A stretch of DNA of 64,000 nucleotides from Neurospora tetrasperma FGSC 2508 (GCF_000213175.1 NW_009799100.1:4852533-4916532), one strand, 5' to 3'. Positions 11,271-22,560 are shown, counted from the first letter of the stretch. The notes: generated from the letters alone by a model not told the origin. Made by a program: numbers and translations.

Positions 11271-11690
11271 TCAAGCAACAAACTTTCGAGGTGCCTTCAT
11301 GCCGGGGGTACGCGCCAGGGCGGACGGGTTGAGCGGGAGACCGTCGGACTCCAAGCGGGAACGCATGACCGTGAGGAAGGCCGTAGCAGCACGACGAAGA
11401 AGACAAAGTCTCTGCTGATGATTCTTGGGGTTTCTGGCAGAAATAAGGGCAACGGCCGCGGCCTGGACGGCGTTGCGAGCGTTGCAGAGACCGAGAGGAG
11501 TATCTAGCATGTACTTGTTTTTGGTGAGAGGGCAGGTGGAGGTGCAATGCTTGACTACCGTGTAGTGCGCGGTAATGATCGCAAAATTGCCCGTGTCGGG
11601 GTGATTGCGGCGCTGTACGCAGTCCTGCATAAGGTCATCGAACGTCTTCTGGACCAGCGTTTGCATCCGGCGGTCGTCACCCTCCATCAT
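11271..11690 (-). CDS. Hypothetical 138-139 aa protein, uncertain
   Basis: The frame begins with two consecutive Met codons near 11690 and runs to a stop at 11271. It contains five cysteines in its first half, an Ala-rich helix-like middle (about residues 70-90), and a Leu/Arg-rich stretch. Composition is protein-like. It sits back-to-back with the possible secreted protein at 11860, leaving about 170 bases for a shared promoter. I recognise no domain, so the gene call is tentative. Confidence 0.3.
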   Translation of the reverse strand: MMEGDDRRMQTLVQKTFDDLMQDCVQRRNHPDTGNFAIITAHYTVVKHCTSTCPLTKNKYMLDTPLGLCNARNAVQAAAVALISARNPKNHQQRLCLLRRAATAFLTVMRSRLESDGLPLNPSALARTPGMKAPRKFVA

Positions 11691-11859
11691 CTGGCTGGGT
11701 TATTCGAACCAGACCCGAATATCAAGGTCTGGGAAGAATTCCTGAGTTCAGTAAAGGTCTGGACGACCAGATTGGGTGGTAGGATGAGTATATTGGGGTA
11801 TGCTCGAATAAACTGTTGTTGGGCATGTGACCAACTGCGGATTTTTAGAAACCGATAAG

Positions 11860-12568
11860 ATGATGTCTCTCTTCTTCGTTTTATCATGCTTCTTGTTGGC
11901 CATGGTGTCAGCGGCAACCGGGAGTGATAGAACGGTCCCGCCTCCCAAGTCGTCCCCCTCAGTTGCAAATATCTTGGTTGATGGAGACAAGCCGGTTACT
12001 CTCAAAGTGACAACTGTCACCTATATCAGTGCCAAGAACTCTACCACGGTGTTGCCTATCTTGACTCTGTCGATCGTGGTGGTTGAAGAAATCGCCCAAG
12101 AGTCTGTTGCTGTCCTCACCGTTCCAGCTTCCCCTGCCTCAGAGACTACGAGCGTACCCACGCCATCGGTAAGTACAATTCCGACCCCGGTTTTAGCAAC
12201 CTCAGGTGCTTCTGGCCTCTGAGCTGGCTGACAATGAAGATAATCATGTCTTGAGAGCCGACCAGGGAAGCGGAAGGATGCTGAATTGTTCCGTATCCAA
12301 GGGCAAGGTGGATGTCTTCTTTATTGTTGGAGGCAGAGGTCAGGTGCAGGAGGAGTTGATGTCTACCGTTTGCGAGGACTCGCAGTGGATGGAGTCGAGG
12401 GCCGAGTACCGGACTCCGACGGCGGCCAGCCTTCATGCATGGCAATCTGGCCAACAACCCAGACATGTTGCCGCAAGTCGACCGGTTGGTGATGGTGTTC
12501 TGGGCGGCGCCACAATCGCCGCTTTGGACGTGGATTCTAGACATGTACCAAACCAAACCGCTCGCTAG
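11860..12568 (+). CDS. Possible secreted protein with signal peptide, uncertain gene model
   Basis: From ATG 11860 (a second ATG follows directly) the product starts with a clear signal-peptide-like sequence: MMSLFFVLSCFLLAMVSAA, then a Pro/Ser/Thr/Val-rich segment. Two models are possible. Without splicing it stops at 12222 (120 aa). With a 37-nt intron (GTAAGT at 12169, CTCAG ending 12205) the phase-0 frame continues to 12568 (223 aa), adding a segment with two cysteines. The intron would be unusually short, so the second model is doubtful. No family is recognised. Confidence 0.35.
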
Positions 12569-13849
12569 CAGACGAGTCGTTACCGTGGTGAACCATCCAT
12601 GGATGCAATTGCAAGTACACTCTATGTGGCTCCCCATCGGATTTGGTTGTCCCCTTCTAGCCGCCTTGCTTATCAGCCGTATCTAACATTCAATAGAGCA
12701 CTATGCTCCATCCTAACAAAAGCCAGCTTCGTCGTCAAAGCCACAATGGCCAGTGGGAGCTGGAGTTCTAGATTTTGGCTCGAGCGCAGGGTTCAAGCCT
12801 TGCTCGTTGGCTGTCCCTTTCTTACGAGCTAAGTTCACCTTGGGTATATGACATCCTGCTGAAGGGCGTACAGTGAGCAGAGGCCATCTTTAGGATTGGC
12901 CAAGACGTGCAACTTGGTTATGTCTATTTCCAGGTTGCTGGATCTGATCTTTGATAGTGGCTTGGTGATTAGGGGTCAGTTCAGCAAGCCGGGCCTCCGA
13001 TATTCGAAGATGGACGGGCGGCTCCTTCGTTAGGTATACATGTACCTGCCGACCTCTTCGACGGACCTCAACAATTCACTCGTGTAAAACTCGTTGTCCG
13101 ACATCAAAACCTCCCGCAACTTTATCGCTGCACGGCTGTCTTCACCACGAGCTCATTTGGTAACATGCCATTGACTATGACCATCCTTATTGGCACATTG
13201 TCTCCTTAAACACCTATTGTATACTTTGATAATACTATTCTTTACTCTTCCGAAGTGACATAACAACGTGAAACCTCTTTCTGCGATTTATATGCTTCCT
13301 CTATTCCCTCATCCCGTCTCTCACACAGAGCATATCACAATCAGGGCGGGTCCGTTCCTTGAGTATAACAAGGGGGCTCCCCCCTTTTCTAAACTTCCTT
13401 CTCTTCTCTTCTTTTCCTCCTGTCGCATTCTCTTCACCTTGCCTTCACCTTGTCTCACTCCCTCGCTCTTCATGACTAACGAAATACAGTTTCTTTTCCT
13501 GCTTTTCCCATCATTTGCGCTCAACGGTAACCACATCTCTCGCTACTATTCCCAAGTCTCTGGCAATCTTCCTCGATGATCCTGGATTCACACCGCGCAA
13601 AGCCTACTCTTTCTCTCCCTGTACTCTTCCAGATAACCCCTCTTCTCTCCGCCATCACCAGAATTCACTAGCTCTGCTCTTTACCCAAAGATTTCGAGCA
13701 CTGATAATCTTCCTTCATATACATCTCAACGTAAAAACTCGCTCATGTGTCCTCTTTCAATACATTCTTTGTTCCATCGCAACTCGTCTTTCTGACTCGA
13801 GAATAGCATCACGAATCAACGCAGACACTTCACTTCGGAATAAGCAAAC
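12569..13849. other. Intergenic, no gene seen
   Basis: No convincing coding frame. From about 13260 the sequence is C/T-rich, probably the promoter and leader of the gene at 13850. Confidence 0.45.
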
Positions 13850-14650
13850 ATGCCTTCCAAGACGAGGAAGAAGGAAAAGCAGAGAGCAAAACAGACCCAG
13901 AAGCAAGATGGAATGAAACACCTTCAACAGCAAGAAAGTACCCCAACTTCTCCTACCCCCTTCCCCCCCTCCTCCCCAGCAACGCAGCCAGTCAACCACA
14001 CACAAATGGATCATCGCCGGGTTCACACCACCCTACTTCAAATCAAGAAACTCTTCACCAACAGCACAGACACAACCCAAGCCCTCCTCTCCTTCCTCAA
14101 CTCCCTCGTCCGCTTCCCCGACACCCTCCCCTGCTGCCACGGCGGCGAGCACAGCAGCAATTACCGGCATATCTGGCCCCACAGTCCACTAGAGGACTTG
14201 CGTGCAGAAGGCGAAGAAGTCCAGTACTGGATCCGCTACCTCGACTTGATCAAGCAGTGGGTAAGTATCACCAAGGCGGAGCTGGCTGCTCTGAATAATG
14301 ATGATGAGAAGACACCAGCAAATATCGACAAAGTGTTGAGCGAGCCCGGCAGTGTAGGGCAGCAAGATCGAGACTTGGATGTGTCTATTTTCTTGAATAA
14401 CTTTGGCCCTGTTCCTCCTTTGGTCCCGTGCTGTAAGGTATGTTGTGAGAACTGTCCTATCGGAGGAATACAGGAGTTGAGAAGGCAGGAGGCACAGTCG
14501 TGGATGAAGTACTATGATTCGATCTTGGGGAGAATGATGGAGATGCAGAGGGGGGAAGCGGTGGTGGATAGGCGGGTGCAAGAGGAGGAGCGGAAGCGGG
14601 AGCTTGAAGAACGTCGGTCTTGGGAAGCGGAAGGAGGAACCTGCGGGTGA
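13850..14650 (+). CDS. Hypothetical protein with two Cys-rich / helical modules, 3' end probably frameshifted
   Basis: ATG 13850 opens a 266-residue frame. It starts with a basic Lys/Gln/Arg-rich segment, then a Pro/Ser linker. Two related-looking modules follow: a Cys-Cys-containing loop then a helix with WIRYLDLIKQW (about residues 95-145), and a Cys-rich loop CCKVCCENC then WMKYYDSILGRM (about residues 193-228). It ends in an acidic/basic coiled-coil-like tail. The stop at 14648-14650 is probably not the original end, because coding-like sequence resumes at once in another frame (see next entry). No known family; function unknown. Confidence 0.55.
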   Translation: MPSKTRKKEKQRAKQTQKQDGMKHLQQQESTPTSPTPFPPSSPATQPVNHTQMDHRRVHTTLLQIKKLFTNSTDTTQALLSFLNSLVRFPDTLPCCHGGEHSSNYRHIWPHSPLEDLRAEGEEVQYWIRYLDLIKQWVSITKAELAALNNDDEKTPANIDKVLSEPGSVGQQDRDLDVSIFLNNFGPVPPLVPCCKVCCENCPIGGIQELRRQEAQSWMKYYDSILGRMMEMQRGEAVVDRRVQEEERKRELEERRSWEAEGGTCG

Positions 14651-15290
14651 TATCTGTGTTGATCCGGAGATCGAGCAGGTCATCAACCACACGGCTTTGG
14701 CTGATTCTGATGATCGTAATAGTGCAGACTTAGGACAAGCAGTCCGAGAGCTGCCAGTCGACGATTGACCAGCTTCTTGTGATAGATGCTGAAGCCCGAA
14801 AGCTCTCAAAAAAGTGTATCAAGGGATCTGAGGGCACACAGCCGCACAACGAAGCGCAGAACCTCGTAAGGAAGCCTGACGTCAGGCTCAGCCTCGACAT
14901 CTGCCGCTACTTGTTTAAGCAACTGGTTCCTCCCGATCTCGATGAGGAGGAACACGAAATGTCAGCTGAACCTTGCCGGCTGACCTTCAATCAGATCATC
15001 ATGACCAACGCCGACGCCAGGCAATTAATAAGGACTGCATCGACGGGATCGAAGGGTTACTAGATGAACTTCGATCCGAAGCCGAAGCCCTGCGGGTGGG
15101 TTGGACCGAGAAAGGTGCGGTTGAGGATGGTGTGGGTGAGGATGAGGATGAAGACCACCAGGCCACCAGTTACGACTGGATGAAGGACCTGATGTCAGCG
15201 GACAAAATCGAAGGTGAGGATGGAGAGATTCCTGTGGGGCTCTCCGAGTATTGGAGGTATTCCAAGGCTTATCTTCATCTTTACCTGTAA
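14651..15290 (+). pseudogene. Frame-shifted continuation of the 13850 gene
   Basis: Protein-like sequence continues in successive frames: about 14635-14768 (acidic, ending VRELPVDD), about 14740-15063 (IDAEARKLSKKC..., CRYLFKQLV, CRLTFNQII), and about 15027-15290 (INKDCIDGIEGLLDELRSEA, YDWMKDLM). The last two segments again show a Cys followed by a helix with Trp-Met-Lys or similar, like the modules in the upstream part. I could not find GT-AG introns that join the frames, so frameshift mutations (or assembly errors) are more likely than splicing. The original protein may have been about 480 residues. Confidence 0.4.
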
Positions 15291-15524
15291 GATAGTGGCT
15301 TACGAGGATGGTATGGTGCACAATAAGTGTTGTGCCTGTGGTTTGTTGATAGTGTGATATCAAGGATATCATCACTGCGGGCCTGAGGGAGAAAGATATG
15401 CGATGGAAGTGGTTGTTTGCCAACCTCGTAGTTGCATCGCACTGCCATCTTTTCTTTTCTTTTCTTTTCTTCTTCTCCTTTCCTTTGTTTTTGTGTTTGC
15501 ATCTTTCCCTTTTATATAGAAACT

Positions 15525-15525
<1 letters not shown>

Positions 15526-15561
<36 letters not shown>
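15526..15561 (+). repeat. 36-base T homopolymer
   Basis: An uninterrupted T run directly left of the 21-bp minisatellite. Such a long run is length-unstable and also error-prone in assembly. It interrupts any frame crossing it. Confidence 0.95.
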
Positions 15562-15637
15562 CCGCCGTAGGACCTGGTTCGCTTGGTCCAGACTAACCTC
15601 CCCAGACTTGCACACAAATTACACAACCCCAAAAACA

Positions 15638-15805
15638 TCTAGTATGGTGACAGAAACGCGTGTAATTCCTGGTGAAACGCATGTTGTGCGTCAAGAACTG
15701 CATATTTTTCTTCAACATACCCATATACATCGTCATGAAAGGCGTATGATCCAAGAAGAAATGCATATAGCTCCTCAAGGATCGCGTATACTTCTCAAGG
15801 CAATG
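15638..15805 (+). repeat. Diverged 21-bp minisatellite, eight units
   Basis: Eight consecutive 21-base units start at 15638, 15659, 15680, 15701, 15722, 15743, 15764 and 15785. Most start with C(A/G)TAT or a one-base variant, contain a CA-A-GAA-like middle, and end in ACG, CTG, ATG or similar. Because 21 is divisible by 3, each unit encodes a 7-residue peptide of the form (His/Arg)-(Ile/Val/Met)-x-x-(Gln/Gly/His)-(Glu/His)-x. An ATG at 15644 opens a frame through all later units to a stop at about 15875. The opposite strand is also open (15778 to 15593). Whether either is translated is unknown. Confidence 0.75.
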
Positions 15806-16090
15806 CTTTCGAATCCCACCTGGAATACCCCCAGATCTTCTAGGAGGAAAAAGTGGATTTCACCATCAGTGTGGTGAGACTCGTGTGGAGTTCCGTGTTA
15901 TTGTCAGTTGCAAGTCAAACGCTACATCTCGTTTGGACGTGACAGAATAAGAACTGATATACACTAAATGGTATTCGTAACTCGTAAAAAATCGCTTGAT
16001 CAAGATCCCAACCAAATCCCAAAGCCAATATTACTTTTCGTCATATTCAATACACATCCACCTTCTCACCACTTCTTGACCTAACCAAGC

Positions 16091-19035
16091 CTAAGCAAGC
16101 TCAGCAGCGGCACCACTGATAGCCAACTTGCCCGTCTCCTTAACCTTAGTCTGGAACACCACCTTGTTGCCCTCCTTCCACATCTCCGTCACCAGCGTCT
16201 GGCCAGGGTTGACGGTACCCGCAAACCTGACCTTGATGTTCTTAAACTTGCCGTACTTCTCATAAACGGCCTTGCCAGCGATACCGAACGAGCAGAGACC
16301 GTGAAGGATAGGGACCTTGAAGCCGCCCACCTTGGCAAAAGCAGGATCGACGTGGAGAGGGTTGTAATCGCCGCTGAGACGGTAGATGGCAGCCTGCTCC
16401 TCAGTGGTCTGGACCTCAACGACGGCGTCGGGCGAGCGAGCGGGGGGCTTGTTGGCGGCGGTGGAAGCGCCACGGTCGGCGGGCTTCTTCTGACCGCCAA
16501 AGCCACCGCAGCCACGGAGGAAGACGGTCATCTCGTTGTAGAAGAGCTCCTCGCCGGTTTCGGCGTTGAAGGTGGTGATTCCTTGTTTGACGATGGCGGC
16601 GGAGCCCTTGTCGACGACCTCGAGGAGCTTGCCCTTGGAGATGAGACGGCCCGAGGTGGGGATAGGGTACTTGCGGACCTCGAGATACTGTTCGCCGTGG
16701 AGGAGCATCATGGGGGAGAAGTTGGGGACGATGTCGTCAAAAGAGAAGGGCATCTCGGTGTTGAAGGGAGGGATGACGCCGAAGGTGGGGACGACCTCGA
16801 AGTCCTCGTTGCCCTCGAAGATGTACTTGATGTCGGTGCGCTTGGCGCCGATGCCGAGGTTGTAGAGGCAGACGTCACGCTCGGTGAAGGTGTACTCGGT
16901 GCCCTTACCTTCGACGCCGGTGAACTTCTTGATGGCAGCAAGGTGCTCGTTCTCAGCAGCGCCAGACTACAGGAGAAAAAGATGAGTCGTTAACAATTAT
17001 TCAAGTAATCTACACTAGGTATATATGGCTATTATACATGGGGGAACGGAAAATTACATGGCATTCTTTCGTGGCAGCAGGAAGAAGGGAATCATACCTT
17101 GCCCTCGCCGACACGGTTCTCCATGTTGGCCATGATCTTCTCAATGCTGTCGGAGGCCTTCTCGGGGTGGTCGGCACGGGAGTCGAAGGTGACGATATCG
17201 TTCCAGTGCTTGACGACCTCCTCGGGGGTAAGAGGAACGTCGACGGGGAAGCCGTGGCCGCCAGAGCGCTGCCACCTTGTCTGACCGCACCAACCGGAGC
17301 CGACCTCGTAGAGACCACCAGTGGGCTTCTTGGGAACCTTGTCGCTGCAGAGGGCAAGGACAAGGGGAGCGACGTAGTCGGGCTTGAAGGCCTGGACGAG
17401 CTCCTCGGGAAGGATGGTCTTGGTCATGGCAGTACCAGCGTTGGGAGCAATGGTGTTGACATAGATGTTGTACTTCGCACCCTCGAGAGCAATGGCGCGG
17501 GAGAAACCAAGGATGGCGCATTTCTACACATGTTAGCAAGCATTCAATGGACACCCAAAGGACAAAAACTTACGGCAGCAGAGTAGTTGGCCTGGCCAAA
17601 GTTGCCATAGATACCAGAGGTAGAGGTGGTGTTAAGAACACGGCCATACTTTTGCTTGAGGAAGTAGGGCCAAGCCGCCTTGGTGACCTTGTAGGTACCT
17701 CGGGCGTGAACGTTCATGACGGGATCCCAGAGGCTGTCATCCATGTTGTGGAAAGCCTTGTCACGGAGAATGCCGGCGTTGTTGACAACGATATCGACGC
17801 GGCCAAAGGCATCAATGGCGGCCTTGACGACGGCATCACCATCCTCAGCGGAGAACTTGGCACCTACAGCCTTGCCACCCATCTTCTTGATCTCGTTAAC
17901 GACATCGTCAGGGTTGACAAGGTCGTTGACAACAACGGAGGCTCCAGCCCTGGCGAAAGCCAAGCAGTAGGCGCGGCCGATACCAGCACCGCCGCCAGTG
18001 ACGAGGGCAACACGGCCCTTGAAGTCCACCTTCTCACCGGGGTCGTTGGGGCCGAGCTTGAGGGACTCCTCGAGGAGGGCAAGGAAGTCGTTGGGACCGG
18101 TAGGGTACTGGGGGTTGGAAAAGTCGGTGACCTGATCCCACTTCTTGATGATGGCGCCAGGGGTGTAGCTCTCATCGGCCTTGAGGAGAAGACCGGAAGA
18201 GCGCTCCCAACGGAGCTTGGCGACGTGACCACCACCAACCTCGAAGATGGAGCCAGTCTCACTGGTGTTGTTCTTGTGGACAAGGACGGCAACGAGGGGA
18301 ACAACCCACTCGGGCTTCATGAGGGCAAGAAGATCAGGGGGCATAACGGTCTCGGTCATACGGCTGGCAGCGATAGGAGCAATGACGTTGGAGATAATGT
18401 TGTACTTGAGGCCCTCCTTGGCGAGGGTCTCGGTGAAACCAACCATGCCGAGCTTGGCGGCCGAGTAGTTGGCCTGGCCGAAGTTGCCGAAGAGACCGGC
18501 GGCAGAGGCGGTGTTGATGACGCGACCGAACTTTTGCTTGCGGAAGTAGGGCCAGGCGGCGCGGGCCGTCTTGTAGGAGCCCTTGACGTGGACCTTGAAG
18601 ATGAGGTCCCAGTCCTCGTCCTTCATGTTCTTGAAGGAAATGTCGCGGAGGATACCGGCGTTGTTGATGAGGATATCGATGCGGCCGAACTCCTTGATGG
18701 CGGTCTCGATGATCTTGTCGCCGTTCTCGACGCTGTCGTAGTTGGCGACGGCCTTGCCGCCAGCGGCCCTGATTTCGTTGACAACGACATCGGCAGCCTG
18801 TTGAGTACTCGTTAGCATGTGATGGTGAGTGACAGACGGTGGCGGCGATGGCGCATTGAGTAGGGGAAATGTTTACCTTTGTAGAATTGCCCTCGCCCTT
18901 GAAGGAAGCACCGAGATCGTTGACGACAACGGAAGCACCGCGCGAGCCGAAGAAGAGGCAGTAGGCTTTACCAAGACCACCACCGGCGCCGGTGACAACG
19001 ACGACCTGGCCGTCAAACCTCAATTGCTCAGCCAT
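16091..19035 (-). CDS. fox-2: Peroxisomal multifunctional beta-oxidation enzyme (MFE-2): (3R)-hydroxyacyl-CoA dehydrogenase / enoyl-CoA hydratase 2
   Basis: Four exons on the reverse strand: 18877-19035, 17574-18797, 17098-17523, 16091-16966. All junctions are phase 0 with GT-AG ends. The spliced product is 894 aa, the length known for Neurospora FOX2. Two tandem short-chain dehydrogenase domains are present: A (about residues 1-300) with TGAGGGLG and YSAAK, and B (about 310-600) with TGGGAGIG and YSAA/K. The C-terminal third is a hot-dog hydratase-2 domain with [14 protein letters not shown] and HGLCSFG. It converts trans-2-enoyl-CoA to 3-ketoacyl-CoA by the D-3-hydroxy route during fatty-acid breakdown in microbodies. 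No SCP2 domain is present. The C-terminus (AAELA) is not a canonical SKL-type signal. The intron at 17524-17573 splits the second catalytic YxxxK. The gene is divergent from the kinase at 20548. Confidence 0.97.
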
Positions 19036-20547
19036 GCTGAATGTGGGTGGGGTATGTGTATGTGGTGGAAGATGGTGCTAGAAACAAACGGCAAACAACA
19101 AAGAAAAGGCAGATTCGCACAACACGTCTGGGTATAGTAAGCACTGAGTATAGAGCAAATAATAAGAGAAGAAGGGGATGGGACGAGGAGGAAGGGAGGA
19201 TGGAACGGAATGTGGTGGTGAAGATGCGCTGGCTGGTCCCGGCACTTAATACTTAGGAATAACTGGATCCCGTCATGGTCGACCGACCTTGACGTCGGGT
19301 CGGCAAGTGGACAGGCTGTTGCCGTGGGGGAAGCGAGGTGCTGCCAGGCGCTGTAAGCCGAGGCAGAACGGCATGTCCAATGTCCACAGATGCAGCCGTG
19401 TCAGCCAATGGGATGCCTCAACAATGCTCCACACTGTGGTTTTGCCGAGAGCGGGGTGTTCATGCCCTTCCCCTGTTCTTCCCCATTCGTTTCTTGCACG
19501 TCTCAACATCACATGCAACTCTTCTGAACACCACTGGCAGTGTAACCAGGCCGGGGAAAGTATCCTTCCGGTCAGTCGCGTCGCGTCTCACAAACTTTCA
19601 CAAGATCGCCGAGCTCCCAGGAACAAAATGGGGATAGACTACTTTTCGTAAATCTTCAAACCATTATGAATTTAGCTAGACGTTGGAAGTCGCCAGGTCG
19701 CCCAAGACTTCAGTTCCGAGCAGCACCAGCGGGTGAATATGTACCTAGGGTTATCCGAAAGCCATCTTGACATGAAGGCTGTACTCAGTTGCAGCGATAT
19801 GACTCGGTATGGCTTGGCTGAGGAACTGAATCAAACTTCCAGAGTCGCGATGCAGGTGATAACGCTGGCTGAGTAGACGCCAAACGAACATTCAAACGAT
19901 GCGGAGCAGCTCGGTTTCAGGCATACATGTGCCTTTGGCGAGGGATCCTTGGCCTGGGCAGTCACATGAATTGCATGTTGATGGACGCACCTGAACATTG
20001 ATATCAAGCGACCAATTCTAGCTCTTCCCGTTTTCTGGGTGAAAAAAGTGATTCACCGAAGTGTCCTCTTGAGTTTCATTCGAGCCTCAGCTCTTCATCT
20101 TCTCCAAGTGGACCCAGTTCCCCAAAACCGATCCCCAAAAAGACGGATTAACCAAAGAAAAATACAACAACATACAATGCCCTCCTCAGAGCCCTGTCTG
20201 TCATCAGCCTTGCCTTTCGCGACAGTTCCTCCACCAGAGCAAGTCGTTGTAAGGGCAGGATCAGCGTGTCGGCGCCTCTTCCATCTCCGGCTCCGGATTA
20301 GGAATCAACGGCACGGGATCTAAAACGCGGAGACGGGGCCCCATGCTTTTACCCCCACACACCTTCGTTACCCCACAGCACTTTCAACCGCGCCAATGTC
20401 GTCATTCGCCGTTTACCGCGAGCCTCATATTGACCATGGTTTTCTCACCACTTTCATAACAGAAATAAAAGATAAAAAAGAGAGTAGCCACTCTACCAAA
20501 TCACTAAATAACCAAAAGAAAAAAAAGAAAAAAGACCAGCCGCCAAA
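19036..20547. other. Divergent intergenic region between fox-2 and the kinase gene
   Basis: About 1.5 kb holding both promoters. Apart from the CCTCGG element listed separately I see no gene. Short frames at 19289-19651 and 20039-20323 lack motifs. Confidence 0.5.
19358..19363 (-). promoter_or_regulatory. Possible fatty-acid response element (CCTCGG core) upstream of fox-2
   Basis: The plus strand reads CCGAGG here, which is CCTCGG on the coding strand of fox-2, about 325 bases upstream of its ATG. CCTCGG is the core bound by FarA/FarB-type zinc-cluster regulators that induce beta-oxidation genes on fatty acids in Aspergillus; Neurospora has homologues. A 6-base match can occur by chance, so this is only suggestive. 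Confidence 0.3.
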
Positions 20548-22029
20548 ATGATGGACACAATAGACTCCATCTCCTCCCAACCCACCGCCGCCACCTCCAC
20601 GTCTACCTCCACATCCTCCAGCTCGGGCGTCTACCCGACCCCCTCTCCCCAATCCCGCATCATAGACGACAAATCCCCGCTCTGCATCCCCTTCATCCTC
20701 TCCAAGATCGCCGAGTACAACGCCTTGCACGCAAACGAAGCGAACCCGCGTCCTTTTATCATCGGACTGAACGGCGTCCAGGGAGTAGGCAAGACGACGC
20801 TGGTCAAAGCCCTGGCCGAGACATTGCAGGAGAGGGAAGGACTGAATACGCTGGTTGTATCGATTGACGATTTTTATCTGACACATGAGGATCAACTGAA
20901 ATTGGCGGAGGAGAATAGCGATAACGCGTTGGTGCAGTATCGGGGGGAACCTGGTGAGTTTTCGGTTTTCCTTCATATATAAGTTATGTTCAATATCGGG
21001 CGTAGTTGGTGTCAGTGTGAGAAGACCAAGTGTCGGTCGTGCTGGGCAGAGCTGTGATGCGGTTAACCCCTGTGTCGTTTGTTTACTTTTTACCCCAACG
21101 AGACATGTGGATCCCCAGTAGATTCAGTCTTTGCGGCCTTATTAATGGCCTCGCCTTACCCGTCTCCCCATTCAGCCTTCTCTCTATCTCTTTCTTTTCC
21201 ACTTGGACTGGCTCCTCCCCTCATCTTCTTCTTCTCTCCTACTTAATTCCCCTCCTACTTAATATCACTGCCCACATAACCTCCATCACTCCCCTTTCTC
21301 CCCTCACTCCCCTCTCTTTTTCTCTCCCCCAACTTTTCCTCCCATACCACACCACCCTTCCACCTCAACCCTTTCCGTTACTAACCATCTCCCCCATGAT
21401 ACCTTTTTTTAGGAACCCACGACACCCCCCTCCTCCTCTCCTTTCTCTCCTCCATCATCTCCTCCCACCCAACGCACCTCCCCCTCTACGACAAATCCGC
21501 CCACCACGGCCTCGGCGACCGCCTACCTGCTTCCACCTTCCCCGCCATCAACGACCCGAACCTCTCCACCCCACAACACCGCACCATCCGCGTTCTGCTT
21601 CTAGAAGGCTGGCTAACCGGCTTCCGCTCCCTTCCCCCTGCTACCATCTCCACCAAGTACTTGGACCTCAAATCCTACAAGACCTTGTCACACCACAAAT
21701 TGGAACACCTCCTTTTCATCAACGAGCGACTGAAAGAGTACGAGCCAGCATGGGACCAGTTCGATGCCTTTATTCATATTGACGCGCAAAACTTGGAGTG
21801 GGTGTATGAGTGGCGGCTCGAGCAGGAGGAGCAGTTGCGCCGCGAAAAGGGGACGGGGATGAGTGCTGAGATGGTGCGCAAGTTTGTGGATGGGTATTTT
21901 CCTGCTTATGAGCTGTATGAGGAAGGGGTTAGGCAGGGGGTTTTTAAGGGGGACGAAGGGAAGAGGGGACGGCAGTTGAGGATGGTAGTGGGGAGGGATA
22001 GAGGGGTGGTGGAGCATATGGTTATTTGA
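20548..22029 (+). CDS. P-loop ATP-dependent small-molecule kinase (Tda10 / D-glycerate 3-kinase-like)
   Basis: Two exons, 20548-20953 and 21413-22029, joined across a 459-nt, strongly pyrimidine-rich intron (GTGAGT ... TTTAG; phase 1), encode 340 aa. Residues 1-45 are Ser/Thr-rich. A Walker A motif (GLNGVQGVGKTTL) lies near residue 75, followed by VVSIDDFYLT, the Walker B-like segment of the uridine-kinase/phosphoribulokinase fold. The second exon holds LEGWLTGF and a helical region with WVYEWRLEQE. This arrangement matches the fungal Tda10 and plant/bacterial glycerate-kinase group of the P-loop kinases. The exact substrate cannot be read from sequence. Convergent with the ECM11-domain gene. 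Confidence 0.85.
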
Positions 22030-22560
22030 GGGATGGGAGGGATCGATGGAAGATTGGTTGGTGGTTTACTGGTTTATGGTACTGGTTTGATTGATACCCG
22101 GATTGGAGGTTCGTGGCTTGCTGGGAGCGGGAGTGATGGGTGTTTTTATAGGGTGGTGGGCACATCATCGTATAAGACGGGATATCATTCACCACTTCAA
22201 GACGATTCAAAGGTGCCAGCCATAATTCTGGTTTGATATCAAAACATTATGTGACGTCAATTTCGCAGTGTCTTGAGCAGAGAGTAAATAATTACCTTGA
22301 AGAAGAGTCCACATCGGCGAAAAAAACAAACATCCACGGCCAACCCAGCCTCGAACATGACACATCCTACAAAAAGGGGTATTTATGTTCCTGTTCCAGT
22401 TCCTTCCCGTCCCTTTCTCACACCTTTCCCATACCAAAACGCCATGCCAAAATAAAAACTACAAAGTATTAATCCCACAGGGTCTATCTCGCCAAGTCAA
22501 TGACTTGCTACAATGAAACTATTCCACCTCCTCAGCAGCAATCGATGACAACTGGAATGA

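Noticed and set aside
15786-15830. TTCGAATCCC resembling a tRNA B box
   Set aside because: No A box and no cloverleaf can be drawn around it.
16301-18815. Long plus-strand open frames (230 and 422 codons) across the fox-2 locus
   Set aside because: They are antisense shadows of the codon-biased fox-2 exons, made of Gly/Val/Leu/Asp-rich nonsense, and lack any domain.
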